A DNA stretch of 64,000 bases from Prochlorococcus marinus str. MIT 9302 (lineage in GTDB: Bacteria; Cyanobacteriota; Cyanobacteriia; PCC-6307; Cyanobiaceae): the NCBI RefSeq assembly GCF_000759975.1, contig NZ_JNAM01000011.1, positions 1 to 64,000 on the forward strand, in the 5' to 3' direction. A program made the position numbers and the translations under genes. Shown in pieces: positions 1-8,973 of this stretch (position 1 is its first letter; every line of letters starts with the position of its first letter). The notes under the pieces are model-generated. The model saw only the letters and a list, made by a program, of their open reading frames with translations, did not search any database and had not been told where the DNA came from.

Positions 1-388
1 ATGGGATGTAGAAGTAGGTTACAGACTCCCTAATAATCCAGAACTTGCCTTTTTTGTTAGAGGATTTAACTGGGATTACAAATATACACAAGACAATTCT
101 GGATTAGAAGGAGCAGTGAGTTGGCAAGCTACTCCGCACGTTGGTTTAGAAGCTTATGTATCGAATGAAATCTCAGCAGCATCAACAACAGCTAATAATG
201 ACCTACCAGGAACAGATGAAACTTTCTTTGGTCTAAGGATGAATATCACAGGTAATCCAGTCAAGTTTGAAAAAGCCAACTACAAGAAAAACATGATTAC
301 TCAAATGACTCAACCAGTAAAACGTAAATATGATGTACTTCTTGAACGTAACACAGGTGGATTTAGTAATAGGGTTGGTGGATCCTAA
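1..388 (+). CDS. C-terminal part of an outer-membrane beta-barrel protein (inverse-autotransporter-like), 5' truncated by window edge
   Basis: The frame is open from base 2 and ends at 388, so the gene begins left of the window. The visible 128 residues alternate polar and hydrophobic residues with aromatic girdle positions, as in beta-strands, and end in a VKRKYDVLLER segment. This resembles the closing strands of intimin/invasin-type inverse autotransporter barrels in layout. No passenger domain follows, because the stop comes about 17 residues after this segment. The next gene encodes a secreted Cys-containing protein only 40 bp downstream, so the two may be co-transcribed. The barrel class is inferred from pattern only; an ordinary porin C-terminus is possible. 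Confidence 0.5.
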   Translation, partial: WDVEVGYRLPNNPELAFFVRGFNWDYKYTQDNSGLEGAVSWQATPHVGLEAYVSNEISAASTTANNDLPGTDETFFGLRMNITGNPVKFEKANYKKNMITQMTQPVKRKYDVLLERNTGGFSNRVGGS

Positions 389-428
389 AAACGAACTCAA
401 ATAATTATTTTCTAAAACAATTTTACAA

Positions 429-1343
429 ATGAAATTCTCAAAATTACTCTCAAATACACTAATTACTGGGCTAACTGTTTTTGGCTCTACAGTACTTTTT
501 CCTTCCGAGAAAGTGTCTGCAGCAGCTTGCCCAGATCCATCAACTACAACTCTTACTAGTCTTGCTACCGGTGGTGATGCTACCAGCTTCTTTCAAGTTA
601 CTGAAGACAATGAACCTGGAGATGGAGGCTTTTGTGAGGGTACACCTGATTCGTACGGTGTAACTGTTTACAAAATGGGGTTTTGCACTTCTGATCCTGG
701 AAATCCGGCATCTGGATCTGCTCCTAATTACAGCAATTGTACTTGGACTTACGAGAACACAAGTGGAGAAGCAGCGTCCTTTGGAGCGGGAGCAACATTT
801 AATCTTTCTGATACTTATGCTACCAAACCTGCAGTCGGTTCTTATGACTACGCTGTGATTGTTATTGATAATGAATTTAGAATAAAAGCTAAATATGGAC
901 CAATAGGACCTGTAGGGGGCACAAGAACGACTTACTATACAACTTCAACTTTTCAAGAATCAGCAACATCAACTGATGGCACTCCACCAAGTACTTGGGC
1001 TGCAAGTACGGCTCCGCTTGACTCTTTTGATCCAGGTTCATCCTGTGAGGCTACTACAGATGCTAATGTGATTGGAGGAAAAATCTATGCTTATTTACTT
1101 AATTCTGCGGGCACAGTTATTACTGATGATTCAAGTGCAGGTGTCACAACATGCTCAGGGGTTGAAAAATTATTAGGTGTTATGAATATGAATAGTACAG
1201 TAAATATAACTGCAGCTACTACAGGTTTGAAGGCTACTTTTGTTGTTACTAATAATGGTGCATCAGTAATTCTAGATCAGGCTAATAATGAGATTGAATT
1301 TGATTCTGGTCCGTTCAGTGTCTCCTTTGAAGTAATTGAATAG
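429..1343 (+). CDS. Secreted Cys-containing protein of unknown function
   Basis: This 304-residue protein starts with a clear Sec signal peptide: basic MKFSK, a hydrophobic core, and a cleavage site near VSA-AA at about residue 34. The mature part is rich in Thr, Ser, Gly and Asp and has six Cys, enough for three disulfides. It has no membrane segment and no catalytic motif I recognise. It is probably exported to the periplasm or surface. It sits 40 bp behind the beta-barrel gene in the same direction, suggesting a partner or substrate relationship (inference). Function unknown. Confidence 0.75.
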   Translation: MKFSKLLSNTLITGLTVFGSTVLFPSEKVSAAACPDPSTTTLTSLATGGDATSFFQVTEDNEPGDGGFCEGTPDSYGVTVYKMGFCTSDPGNPASGSAPNYSNCTWTYENTSGEAASFGAGATFNLSDTYATKPAVGSYDYAVIVIDNEFRIKAKYGPIGPVGGTRTTYYTTSTFQESATSTDGTPPSTWAASTAPLDSFDPGSSCEATTDANVIGGKIYAYLLNSAGTVITDDSSAGVTTCSGVEKLLGVMNMNSTVNITAATTGLKATFVVTNNGASVILDQANNEIEFDSGPFSVSFEVIE

Positions 1344-1616
1344 ATAGATTACTTCTATTCAATCTATTCTCTTTTTTAGAAAGATTATTTTATTAATCAA
1401 GCAAGAGAGCTATGAAAACCACATTCAGCCATTTCTATTTGCTTCTAAAAAACACTTATTTGGAACCCAGTCTGTACTTAGCGATTAATTGCATATCTAT
1501 ACTCATCTTTGCAGTAAGACAACTCAACCTTGAGACTAATCTTAAATAAAGCTTTCTTGACTAAGAAGCTAAAGCCTCACTTGTTTGTTTTAGCTCTTGT
1601 TGCAAAGTCAATACAT

Positions 1617-1663
1617 GGTGCTTTGGTAGCACTAGTTCGCAGGTTCGAATCCTGTCGCCCCGA
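1617..1663 (+). repeat. tRNA-Pro(UGG) 3'-half fragment, copy 1 (attachment-site-like)
   Basis: It reads as anticodon stem GGTGC, loop TTTGGTA, stem GCACT, variable loop AGTTC, T-arm GCAGG-TTCGAAT-CCTGT, acceptor strand CGCCCCG and discriminator A. No matching acceptor 5' strand (CGGGGCG) or D-arm lies upstream, so this is not a functional tRNA. A few changes from copy 4 are visible (anticodon stem, loop position 6, variable loop). It fits a displaced 3' tRNA end left by integration, like the PRE1 tRNA-Pro repeats described in Prochlorococcus islands. Confidence 0.9.
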
Positions 1664-1686
1664 CTCAATCAAATCAAATTCATACT

Positions 1687-1713
1687 AGCGAGTCTCACAA
1701 CTCGCTTTTTTTT
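1687..1713 (+). terminator. Rho-independent terminator downstream of tRNA-Pro fragment 1
   Basis: Perfect 7-bp stem AGCGAGT/ACTCGCT with loop CTCACA, followed by eight T. The preceding TCATACTAG is shared with the terminator after fragment 4, so the repeated unit includes the tRNA 3' half plus its terminator. Confidence 0.75.
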
Positions 1714-1738
1714 ATTTCTCATTTGTCTTAAAATCTCT

Positions 1739-1790
1739 ACGGGCGAGGATTTATATACCTTTGGATAGCTTTGGAGGTTAGCTCGCCCGT
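1739..1790. repeat. Long-loop inverted repeat
   Basis: ACGGGCGAG (1739-1747) pairs perfectly with CTCGCCCGT (1782-1790). The spacer holds a nested ACCT/AGGT pair and two CTTTGGA words. It is unusually GC-rich for the region and lies just past the stop of the 39-residue gene on the minus strand. It could be an RNA hairpin or a protein-binding inverted repeat. Confidence 0.5.
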
Positions 1791-1792
1791 TA

Positions 1793-1912
1793 TTACTGAT
1801 ATTTATTGAGTAATCGATTATAAATTACCAACAATACTATTACTCCACCTATACCAAGAGCTGCATGGTATGGGTCATGATGATTAAGCCAAAGCTCCTC
1901 TAAAAATTCCAC
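1793..1912 (-). CDS. Small single-pass membrane protein, 39 aa, GTG start
   Basis: The frame starts at GTG with AAGGAG nine bases upstream, a good ribosome-binding site. The product begins MEFLEELWLNHHDPYHAALG, followed by one hydrophobic helix (GIGGVIVLLVIY) and a short basic tail. The function is unknown. The strong Shine-Dalgarno site and compact composition support a real gene. Confidence 0.55.
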   Translation of the reverse strand: MEFLEELWLNHHDPYHAALGIGGVIVLLVIYNRLLNKYQ

Positions 1913-1970
1913 AAAAGATTACTCCTTATATATTTAGAGTAATTGTTATCTAATCAAATATATAGAGTAA

Positions 1971-2978
1971 TTATTCTCTAATTAAATATCTTCTTTGTAA
2001 ATCAATGTTAGGCAATCTTTTTTCTGCATTGACTGATGCCTTTCCCTTGAGCCAGAAAGATAGAGGGGTCATAGTTATATCTAGCTCATTCGCAAGGACT
2101 TTTAGTGCTTTCAAGTCTGCTCCATAACCTGCTCTCTCTATCCAACTAGCCATTAGTGCAATATCGTGCTCAATGAAATTCATAAGTTTACGTGGGACCA
2201 TTGAATAGCGGACTGAAGGAGATTCCTTAGAGTTTATTTTTTGCCATAGAGCTGCCATTTCCTGCCCTGTCATCTCTTCTCCAGCAACATTCATTGATTC
2301 TCCCCAAAACCTTTTGGGATGTTCAAAAACAGCCCTTGTCCATAGTCCAACATCATCAACTGCAATGGTTTGCCAAACTTTGTCTTTATCGACAATTCCC
2401 GGGAAAATTGATTCAGAAATCTTCACACCGGGAAGATCACTATCGAAGTTCTCGAAGTAGCTAACAGGTCGAAGAATTGTTGAAATCTTTTTCAAACCAT
2501 TAATCAGGATGTATTCCTCAATATTCCACTTGCTTGTGAAATGTCCTGGTGCTGGCTCATTCTTTAGAGGATCCTTGGGTTTGCAAACCGAACTAAAAAC
2601 AAAGTGCTTTAATGTACCTAAGTCAGCAAGTTGCTTTACAACGTCTACTAAGTTTCTCCCTTGCTCTATTTCATATTCACGAACCATACTTCCACGGCCC
2701 AATACCCATCCTTTTGTGGGTGTCGTATTACCAAATATTCCATAAACCCCTGAAAAAACTCTTTTTAAGCTTTCTGGTTCAAGGAGATCCCCTCGAACAA
2801 TTTCTACATTTGGCAAGTTAGCCAAAACCTTTGCCCGCTTACTATTAGGAGAGCGAGTAATTGCTCGAATCTGATAAGCACCACTTTGGGACAAATGCCT
2901 TACAACTGAAGAACCCTGTCTACTGGAGGCCATTGTCACTGCAATAACAGGCCTAGAGCACTTTTTGATTAAGTTCTT
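1971..2978 (-). CDS. NmrA-like NAD(P)-binding oxidoreductase / epimerase-family protein
   Basis: About 335 residues in the atypical short-chain dehydrogenase (NmrA) family. The N-terminus has a Rossmann beta-strand and a diverged dinucleotide loop, TMASSRQGSSVV, followed by IRAITRSPNS, a typical NADP-phosphate region. Next come VRGDLLEPESL and FVFSSVC, the usual second and fourth strand motifs. I chose the internal ATG because the upstream in-frame extension (to 3011) is hydrophobic and unlike the family. The substrate is unknown; NmrA members can be redox sensors without catalysis. It is the only sizeable gene between tRNA-Pro fragments 1 and 2, so it looks like cargo. Confidence 0.75.
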   Translation of the reverse strand, partial: KNLIKKCSRPVIAVTMASSRQGSSVVRHLSQSGAYQIRAITRSPNSKRAKVLANLPNVEIVRGDLLEPESLKRVFSGVYGIFGNTTPTKGWVLGRGSMVREYEIEQGRNLVDVVKQLADLGTLKHFVFSSVCKPKDPLKNEPAPGHFTSKWNIEEYILINGLKKISTILRPVSYFENFDSDLPGVKISESIFPGIVDKDKVWQTIAVDDVGLWTRAVFEHPKRFWGESMNVAGEEMTGQEMAALWQKINSKESPSVRYSMVPRKLMNFIEHDIALMASWIERAGYGADLKALKVLANELDITMTPLSFWLKGKASVNAEKRLPNIDLQRRYLIRE

Positions 2979-3091
2979 CATAACTAGATAAATCGCCGAT
3001 AGAAAGACCAACTTGAGGAGTTAAGTCCAGATGTTAAGAAAAATTACATTAACTGTTACAAAATGTAAAGCATTTTCTTCTCAATCGTGAG

Positions 3092-3139
3092 TATGCTTTT
3101 GGGATCACTAGGTCGCAGGTTCGAATCCTGTCGCCCCGA
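3092..3139 (+). repeat. tRNA-Pro(UGG) 3'-half fragment, copy 2
   Basis: The T-arm and acceptor strand are perfect (GCAGG-TTCGAAT-CCTGT, CGCCCCG, A). The anticodon arm is decayed: one extra T in the loop and a G-to-T change in the 3' stem. No 5' tRNA half is present. It forms the left boundary of the type I restriction-modification cassette. Confidence 0.88.
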
Positions 3140-3169
3140 TTGGGATTACAAAGATTGCTAATATTGCTC

Positions 3170-3191
3170 GTGGGAAAAATGTGGGAAAAGA
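3170..3191 (+). repeat. Tandem 11-bp repeat pair, class A (left end of RM cassette)
   Basis: GTGGGAAAAAT is followed immediately by GTGGGAAAAGA, an exact 11-bp period starting 31 bp after tRNA-Pro fragment 2. A near-identical pair lies at the other end of the same cassette (8770-8791). The word AGTGAAC follows at 3212 here and at 8801 there. This is a candidate integrase arm-type or excisionase site (inference). Confidence 0.7.
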
Positions 3192-3358
3192 AATGGCTCA
3201 GAACGGACTTAAGTGAACAAAACTTTCTTATCACAAGGTTCTTTTTCTGAATTTGAAAGAGGATTTTTTCGAGCCATGGTAATCAATTAGGTATTCATAT
3301 AATCTTTAAAAGACAAAAAAATATAAACTGAAAAATAGATATTTAAATAGTTAATTTA

Positions 3359-3799
3359 ATGAAAAGAATCTTATATGTAGACATGGATAATGTTCTTGTT
3401 GACTTTCCTTCTGGTATATCAAGAATCTCTCTTGAATTACAGTCTGAATATGAAGATAGATTAGATGAAGTTCCAGGAATATTTTCTTTGATGAATCCTC
3501 TTAAAGGAGCAATTAATTCATATAAAAGACTTTCACAAAAATTTGATACATATATCCTTTCAACTGCTCCATAGAAAAACTCAAGCGGATGGAGTGATTA
3601 AAACAAATGGGTTAAAAAGTATTTAGGAGATGTTGCATATAAAAGATTAATTTTGAGCCATTATAAAAACCTTAATTATGGAGATTATTTAATAGATGAT
3701 CGTTTAGCAAATGGTGTAAATTTATTTAAAGGAGAACATATTCATTTTGGATCAGACAAATTCCCAGATTGGGAAAGTGTTTGTTCTTATTTGTTATAA
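3359..3799 (+). pseudogene. Broken cytosolic 5'(3')-deoxyribonucleotidase-like gene (NT5C/HAD family)
   Basis: The first 71 codons encode an HAD-type start, LYVDMDNVLVDFPSG, with the nucleophile motif DMD. The frame then meets TAG at 3572-3574 directly after STAP, where a Trp codon would fit the family, and TAA nine codons later. After that it stays open to 3799 with YLIDDRLANGVNLF, the conserved acidic HAD motif. Reading across both stops gives a full-length protein of about 146 residues with no frameshift. It is therefore a recent nonsense pseudogene. It would have dephosphorylated nucleoside monophosphates. It sits between tRNA-Pro fragment 2 and the hsd operon. Confidence 0.8.
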
Positions 3800-3810
3800 G
3801 TCAAAATTAT

Positions 3811-6147
3811 TTATACCCTAATTTCTTGATAAAGATATTTCTGGAAATCAATGAAAGTTTTTTGAATATTTTGAGCAGTTCCTAGCTTTTCCTGAGCGGC
3901 GCTTATACTTCCATATTTTGCCCTTATTACTGTACTTAAATTACTGACATCGATTTCATCTTCACCAATATCAATATAATTTCGTAAAACATATTCAATG
4001 AAGTCTTTTTCATTCTGATTCAAAAAATTCACTATCTTAGATTTATTAGTTTCTACCCTTAATCTTCTAGGGACTGGTTTTTTGGAATAAGCAATGTATT
4101 CGAGAACATCAAAAATATCACTATTTTTTGCATTAATTAGTTCTTGTAGTTTCTTTAAATCATCAATATGACAACCTTCCTTTTCAAGCTTTTCCAACAA
4201 CTCTTTTCTAGTGAGTGGATTTGCCCATAAAGTACGTAATTCAAATTCACTTTTGAATAGGTCTGGAAGTTTTAATTTTTCAAATAAACGTTTAAGAAAT
4301 TCTTCTGGACTAACAGGTTTTCCATCTAGATAAAAGTAGGTGCTTTTCATGCTTTGAATTTCTCTAAATTTACCATCACTCAACTTTATGCGAATTTTTT
4401 TTGGAGTCTCTCCATCATCGCCTCCCTCATTATTTCCGCCGTTATTACTTCCATTTTCTCCAATGTTATTTCCTCCTTCAATAATTGGCTTGATAGGACT
4501 TTCTGGTTCTATTGGATCACCATCCCATTCTGGATCATTAAACAACTTATATGCATTAACAAAGTCGATGATTGTGAAATAATATTTTCCTTCAAATAAC
4601 CTTGTTCCTCTTCCAATTATTTGTTTAAACTCAATCATATTATTTACTGGACGAAGCAAAACTACATTCCTTACATTTCTTGCATTTACTCCAGTACTGA
4701 GTTTTCTACTAGTTGTGAGAATAGTAGGAATTAATTTTTCATTATCTTGAAATTGTTTTAAATATGTTTCTCCAATAGCTGAATCTTTAGCCGTAACACG
4801 AACACAGTACTCAACTGGCTTATTTTTAGATTCCTGATTTATAAGATTTCTAATCAATCCAGCATGCAGTTGAGTCGCACAGAAAACTAGTGTTTTTTCG
4901 TCGTGATTTATCACAGAAAGTAATTCTTGTACTCGCTTTCTTTCTCGTTCTTCAATTACGATTGAACGATTAAAATCTTGCTCTTCATATATGCGATCCT
5001 CCTCTACTTCTCCTTCAAGAATTTCATCATCATTTGTATATTGATATTCATCGATAGTGGTTTGTATTCTTTTAACTTTGAAGGGAGTTAAAAATCCATC
5101 TTTAATACCTTCTTTAAGACTATAAACAAATACAGGATCACCAAAATATTTATAAGTATCTGCATTATTATTTCTCTTTGGAGTAGCAGTAAGACCTAAA
5201 TGAACTGCACTCGAAAAATGATTTAAAATATCTCTCCAACTACTTTCATCATTAGCACCGCCACGATGACACTCATCAATAATTACTAAATCAAAGAAAT
5301 CTTTTTCATATTGACCAAAATAAGGTTCATCTTTTTCTCCACTCATGAAGGTCTGAAAGATAGTGAAGAAAATACTTCCGTTTTTTGGGACCTCTTTATT
5401 CTTTGCAATATCTTTTGGATTTATCCGTACTAATGCATCTTCTTCAAAAGCCCCAAAATCTAAGAATGCTTGATTAGCAAGAATGTTTCTATCAGCCAGA
5501 AAAAGTATACGAGGTTGTCTCTTGGCATTCCTTTGTACAGTCCATCTACTTTTAAATAATTTCCATGCAATCTGAAAAGCAATAAATGTTTTTCCAGTTC
5601 CAGTAGCGAGGGTTAGTAAAACGCGATCTTTATTATTTGCAATCGAATGAACTACACGATTAACAGCAAGCTCTTGATAATAGCGAGCTTGCATTGCGCC
5701 GTTAAAATCTTCAAAAGGTATTGCATTGAATCGATCACTCCATTCATTAGTTTCTTTAAAGGTTCGTTTCCAAAGTTCTTCAGGTGAAGGGAAAGAATTA
5801 ATTATTCCTTCAGTCTTTGAATCATGATTTATTCCATAAATTTCTTTTCCATTAGTTGCGAAGCTATTCTTGAGTCTTAATTTTTGTGCATAAATCTTTG
5901 CTTGAGCGACTCCTTCTCCAACATCTAGCTCATCACTTTTTGCTTCTACCACAGCAAGTTTGATATTTTTGTATTCAAGTACATAATCAGCTTTTAATTT
6001 ACCTGTTCGAATACCACCTGCTCTTATTTCTCCATCATTAATTGGATATTCACGACGAACACGTATACCCAAAGAGATATCTGTTTCCCAACCGGCTTTT
6101 GATAACTGGGGATCAATAAGTTCAGCTCGAGTATCTGCTTCGTTCAT
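3811..6147 (-). CDS. hsdR: Type I restriction enzyme R subunit (endonuclease/translocase)
   Basis: A 778-residue motor and nuclease subunit of a type I restriction system. The N-terminal PD-(D/E)xK nuclease is visible as D54 with E68-A-K70. The SF2 translocase follows: Walker A ATGTGKT at 181-187, DECH box at 291-294, LTATPKR at 319-325, and motif VI QIIGRGTR at 509-516. A Gly/Asn-rich linker (about 553-578) precedes the C-terminal domain that contacts the methylase complex. It overlaps hsdS by 4 bp (ATGA), so translation is coupled. All catalytic motifs are intact, so the enzyme appears functional. Confidence 0.95.
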   Translation of the reverse strand: MNEADTRAELIDPQLSKAGWETDISLGIRVRREYPINDGEIRAGGIRTGKLKADYVLEYKNIKLAVVEAKSDELDVGEGVAQAKIYAQKLRLKNSFATNGKEIYGINHDSKTEGIINSFPSPEELWKRTFKETNEWSDRFNAIPFEDFNGAMQARYYQELAVNRVVHSIANNKDRVLLTLATGTGKTFIAFQIAWKLFKSRWTVQRNAKRQPRILFLADRNILANQAFLDFGAFEEDALVRINPKDIAKNKEVPKNGSIFFTIFQTFMSGEKDEPYFGQYEKDFFDLVIIDECHRGGANDESSWRDILNHFSSAVHLGLTATPKRNNNADTYKYFGDPVFVYSLKEGIKDGFLTPFKVKRIQTTIDEYQYTNDDEILEGEVEEDRIYEEQDFNRSIVIEERERKRVQELLSVINHDEKTLVFCATQLHAGLIRNLINQESKNKPVEYCVRVTAKDSAIGETYLKQFQDNEKLIPTILTTSRKLSTGVNARNVRNVVLLRPVNNMIEFKQIIGRGTRLFEGKYYFTIIDFVNAYKLFNDPEWDGDPIEPESPIKPIIEGGNNIGENGSNNGGNNEGGDDGETPKKIRIKLSDGKFREIQSMKSTYFYLDGKPVSPEEFLKRLFEKLKLPDLFKSEFELRTLWANPLTRKELLEKLEKEGCHIDDLKKLQELINAKNSDIFDVLEYIAYSKKPVPRRLRVETNKSKIVNFLNQNEKDFIEYVLRNYIDIGEDEIDVSNLSTVIRAKYGSISAAQEKLGTAQNIQKTFIDFQKYLYQEIRV

Positions 6148-7244
6148 AAGTTAATATTAAGTGTTTTCTTTAAGATTGAACTTTTAAGATTATCGAACAA
6201 TTCTGACTTCTTAATTAAATTAATATCTACCTTCTTTATTAGTTCCTTAGCATTTACTATGGTTTCAAGTATCTCTTTCAATTTGCTCTCTTCTGGAATC
6301 GGAATGGGTATTTGATTCAATTTTGCTTTGTTTAGCTTTGGTTGAGCCATCCCAGAAATAAAATCATCAATATTTTTAAAATTCAAATAGATCTCAACCC
6401 ATGATTGTATATCTTCTGAATTAAACTTCAAAACATGTGCGTGATTATTAACCCAAGATCTTCCACTAATTGAAAATGCAATAGGATAACTCCTTGATAT
6501 TAAGTTCGCACCGTCCTCAGAAATCAAAAGTAAATCATCGTCAAATATATACCCTTGAACATAATCAACAATCCCACTGGCTCCATAATATGGGGTTAAT
6601 CCATTTATTCTTTTTGATTTAGTTATTGGTTTTCTGTTTGAGTCTAGATTGGTAGAAATCTCATCAAGATATTTATTTTTCCAATTAAAGTTTTTGTTTC
6701 TAAGAAATTGAATAATAATTTGATTTAATAATTGAGAATAAATCAATACAGCCTTTCTTGATATGTTTTTTAATTTATGAATCTCATCAAAAGTAAAATC
6801 AAGCATCTCTATAATGCACACTTGTTCTGCTAATGGGGGCAATAAGAATGTAATACTTTCAATTTGCTTTTTACTTATAGAATTAAATATTGCGCCTGAA
6901 GTAACGTCAAGATTTTTAGAAATGCTAGATAAGACATAAAAGAGATAATTTTTATCAATATTACTTTTTACCCTAATAGCAGCTAAGCCACGCCCAATGC
7001 AAACTTCTTCAGTTGCTAAATTTATTGCACCAACTGGAGCTCTTACAGAAAAAAGTAAATCACCAGCTTTAGCAATCTTAGTAACTTCTCTTGTCCAAAT
7101 TGAAGGTGGTTTTAAAAACTTCTCTCCAAAATCCTTCTTGCCTTGGTAGAAAGGTAAACCTTCTTTTTCCTTATTGTAGTTTTCACTTTTAGGAGATTGA
7201 CCTGCAATAACATTAGCGACATCTGATAGTTTAACTAAACTCAT
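6144..7244 (-). CDS. hsdS: Type I restriction-modification specificity subunit S
   Basis: A 366-residue DNA-recognition subunit with two similar halves. Each half has a target recognition domain followed by a helical conserved region. The first runs from about residue 1 to 190 (KLSDVANVIAGQSPKSENY, with FSVRAPVG). The second runs from about 190 (YLDEISTNLDSNRKP, ISEDGANL, SISGRSWVNNHAHVL). The start overlaps the hsdM stop by one base (TAATG) and its end overlaps hsdR, giving an M-S-R operon on the minus strand. The recognised DNA sequence cannot be read from the protein. Confidence 0.93.
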   Translation of the reverse strand: MSLVKLSDVANVIAGQSPKSENYNKEKEGLPFYQGKKDFGEKFLKPPSIWTREVTKIAKAGDLLFSVRAPVGAINLATEEVCIGRGLAAIRVKSNIDKNYLFYVLSSISKNLDVTSGAIFNSISKKQIESITFLLPPLAEQVCIIEMLDFTFDEIHKLKNISRKAVLIYSQLLNQIIIQFLRNKNFNWKNKYLDEISTNLDSNRKPITKSKRINGLTPYYGASGIVDYVQGYIFDDDLLLISEDGANLISRSYPIAFSISGRSWVNNHAHVLKFNSEDIQSWVEIYLNFKNIDDFISGMAQPKLNKAKLNQIPIPIPEESKLKEILETIVNAKELIKKVDINLIKKSELFDNLKSSILKKTLNINL

Positions 7245-8701
7245 TACTGCAGTACACCTTTAATTCTCTCTAAACATTCAGCTGATTGTAAATCTAACTG
7301 TTCAATCTCATCAATAATTTCTCGAGGTGTTCGATTATCTATCTTTTCAATAGTGTTTGGATTCTTTGCTGTCAGGTCCCAAGTATCTTTATTGACTGAT
7401 CCAATATCTAATAACCAACTATTTTTGCTTGATTGTTTTGTCTTATAAGTTTCAAAAAAATCCTTTAAATCATTTTCATTCATCGGATTAGTTTTGCCCA
7501 TACTTCTCCCAACATCAAGTTGGTAATACCAAATTTGTTCTGTAGATTTACCTTTCTCAAAAAATAGGACAACTGTTTTTACTCCTGTCCCGATAAAAGA
7601 TCCTTGAGGTAAATCGAGAACAGCAAAAAGATTACAGTCTTCAAGTAGTTGCTTACGTAGTGCAATGCTTGCATTATCAACATTACTTAGAAAAGTATTT
7701 TTTATTACGACCCCACACCTTCCTCCAGACTTCATCATTTTTATAAAGTGCTGCAAAAATAAATAAGCTGTTTCAGAGGTTTTAATCGGAAAATTCTGCT
7801 GTATTTCTGAACGTTCCTTTCCCCCGAAAGGAGGATTAGCAAGTATTACATCTACCCTATCTTTTTGCTGAACATCTGCAAGATTCTCAGCAAGTGTATT
7901 TGTATGAATAATATTTGGAGCTTCAACTCCATGAAGAATCATATTCATAATTCCAATTACATAAGCAAGACTTTTCTTCTCTTTTCCATAGAAAGTGCTG
8001 TTTTGTAGTTGTTGAAATTCGGCTGCATTTAATTCTTTACTTTTACTCATCCAATCAAACGCTTCACATAGAAACCCTGCACTTCCAGCGGCACCGTCAT
8101 AAACAGTCTCACCAATTTGAGGATTGATAACTTTTACTATGCTTTTGATAAGAGGTCGAGGCGTGTAATACTCACCACCATTTCGCCCTGCATTCCCCAT
8201 GTTTTTGATCTTATCTTCATACAAACTGCTCAACTCAAGCTTTTCCTTATTGCTAAGGAATTTCAGATCATTTACTTTATTGATTACATCTCTAAGGGAA
8301 TAACCGCTTTGTAATTTATTTCTTAACTCAGAAAATATTTCGCCAATTTTGTAATCGATACTATTTGGATTCTCTGCGCTTTGTTTAAATCCAGCAAGAT
8401 GTGGGAAAAGCTCTTTATTAACAAACTCAAGTAAGTCATCCCCAGTTAATGCAATATCGTAATTAAGTTTCCCATCATAAGTCTTTGGATAAGCCCACTC
8501 ATTCCATCTAAATTCTTTGTCAATAATTCTTTCGTAAGTTTCTCCATTTAAAATTGCTGCTGTTTCTTTCTCCTCTTCATAATCATCTAGATATTTGAGA
8601 AATAGAATCCAACTAGTTTGCTCTATATAATCAAGTTCACTGCTGCAACCAGCATCTTTCCAAAAAACGTCATCTATATTTTTGAAGGCTTCTTCATACA
8701 T
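7244..8701 (-). CDS. hsdM: Type I restriction-modification DNA methyltransferase subunit M
   Basis: A 485-residue adenine-N6 methyltransferase of a type I system. It has an N-terminal helical HsdM_N domain (1 to about 165) and a GEYYTPR segment at 176-182. The SAM-binding motif I, DGAAGSAGF, is at 202-210 and catalytic motif IV, NPPF, at 289-292. It is first in the operon, so it methylates host DNA together with HsdS while HsdR cuts unmodified DNA. The upstream end lies about 190 bp from tRNA-Pro fragment 3, with a class A 11-bp repeat pair between. Confidence 0.95.
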   Translation of the reverse strand: MYEEAFKNIDDVFWKDAGCSSELDYIEQTSWILFLKYLDDYEEEKETAAILNGETYERIIDKEFRWNEWAYPKTYDGKLNYDIALTGDDLLEFVNKELFPHLAGFKQSAENPNSIDYKIGEIFSELRNKLQSGYSLRDVINKVNDLKFLSNKEKLELSSLYEDKIKNMGNAGRNGGEYYTPRPLIKSIVKVINPQIGETVYDGAAGSAGFLCEAFDWMSKSKELNAAEFQQLQNSTFYGKEKKSLAYVIGIMNMILHGVEAPNIIHTNTLAENLADVQQKDRVDVILANPPFGGKERSEIQQNFPIKTSETAYLFLQHFIKMMKSGGRCGVVIKNTFLSNVDNASIALRKQLLEDCNLFAVLDLPQGSFIGTGVKTVVLFFEKGKSTEQIWYYQLDVGRSMGKTNPMNENDLKDFFETYKTKQSSKNSWLLDIGSVNKDTWDLTAKNPNTIEKIDNRTPREIIDEIEQLDLQSAECLERIKGVLQ

Positions 8702-8769
8702 ATATTTACTTAATTTTAGGTATGAATTTTCAACTATTTTAGCCTTGATTTAACATTAGAAACTTTTAA

Positions 8770-8791
8770 CTGGGAAAAACGTGGGAAAAAG
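8770..8791 (+). repeat. Tandem 11-bp repeat pair, class A (right end of RM cassette)
   Basis: CTGGGAAAAAC then GTGGGAAAAAG, an exact 11-bp period and direct orientation, matching the pair at 3170-3191. It lies 99 bp before tRNA-Pro fragment 3. AGTGAAC follows at 8801, exactly 11 bp closer to the repeat than at the left end. Confidence 0.7.
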
Positions 8792-8889
8792 TCAACCTCT
8801 AGTGAACATTTACGAACAATATAAAACACTAGTATATTGCTACTACTGTTGTTATGACTAAAAAGTTAAAATATAGCTTAATTTGACCA

Positions 8890-8936
8890 GTTGCTTTGGG
8901 AGCACTAGGTCGCAGGTTCGAATCCTGTCGCCCCAA
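8890..8936 (+). repeat. tRNA-Pro(UGG) 3'-half fragment, copy 3
   Basis: GTTGC-TTTGGGA-GCACT-AGGTC followed by the complete T-arm and acceptor strand CGCCCCA. Two changes from the intact copy at 9641: one in the anticodon stem, and the last acceptor base G to A. No 5' half. It separates the RM cassette from the pilin cassette. Confidence 0.9.
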
Positions 8937-8973
8937 TCAGTCATAGAAATAGAAGTCAGATATTGCTTAATAA

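Noticed and set aside
1617-1663. Intact tRNA-Pro gene
   Set aside because: No 5' acceptor strand, D-arm or 5' anticodon context exists at any of the five copies; only 3' halves are present.
3049-3234. Minus-strand open frame encoding GDRIRTCDLVIPKA
   Set aside because: It is the translated antisense of tRNA-Pro fragment 2, a well-known artefact around tRNA 3' ends, not a gene.
3572-3601. Stop-codon recoding (TAG or TAA read as amino acid)
   Set aside because: Different stop types are seen in neighbouring broken genes, and core genes here end normally at all three stops; point-mutation decay is simpler.
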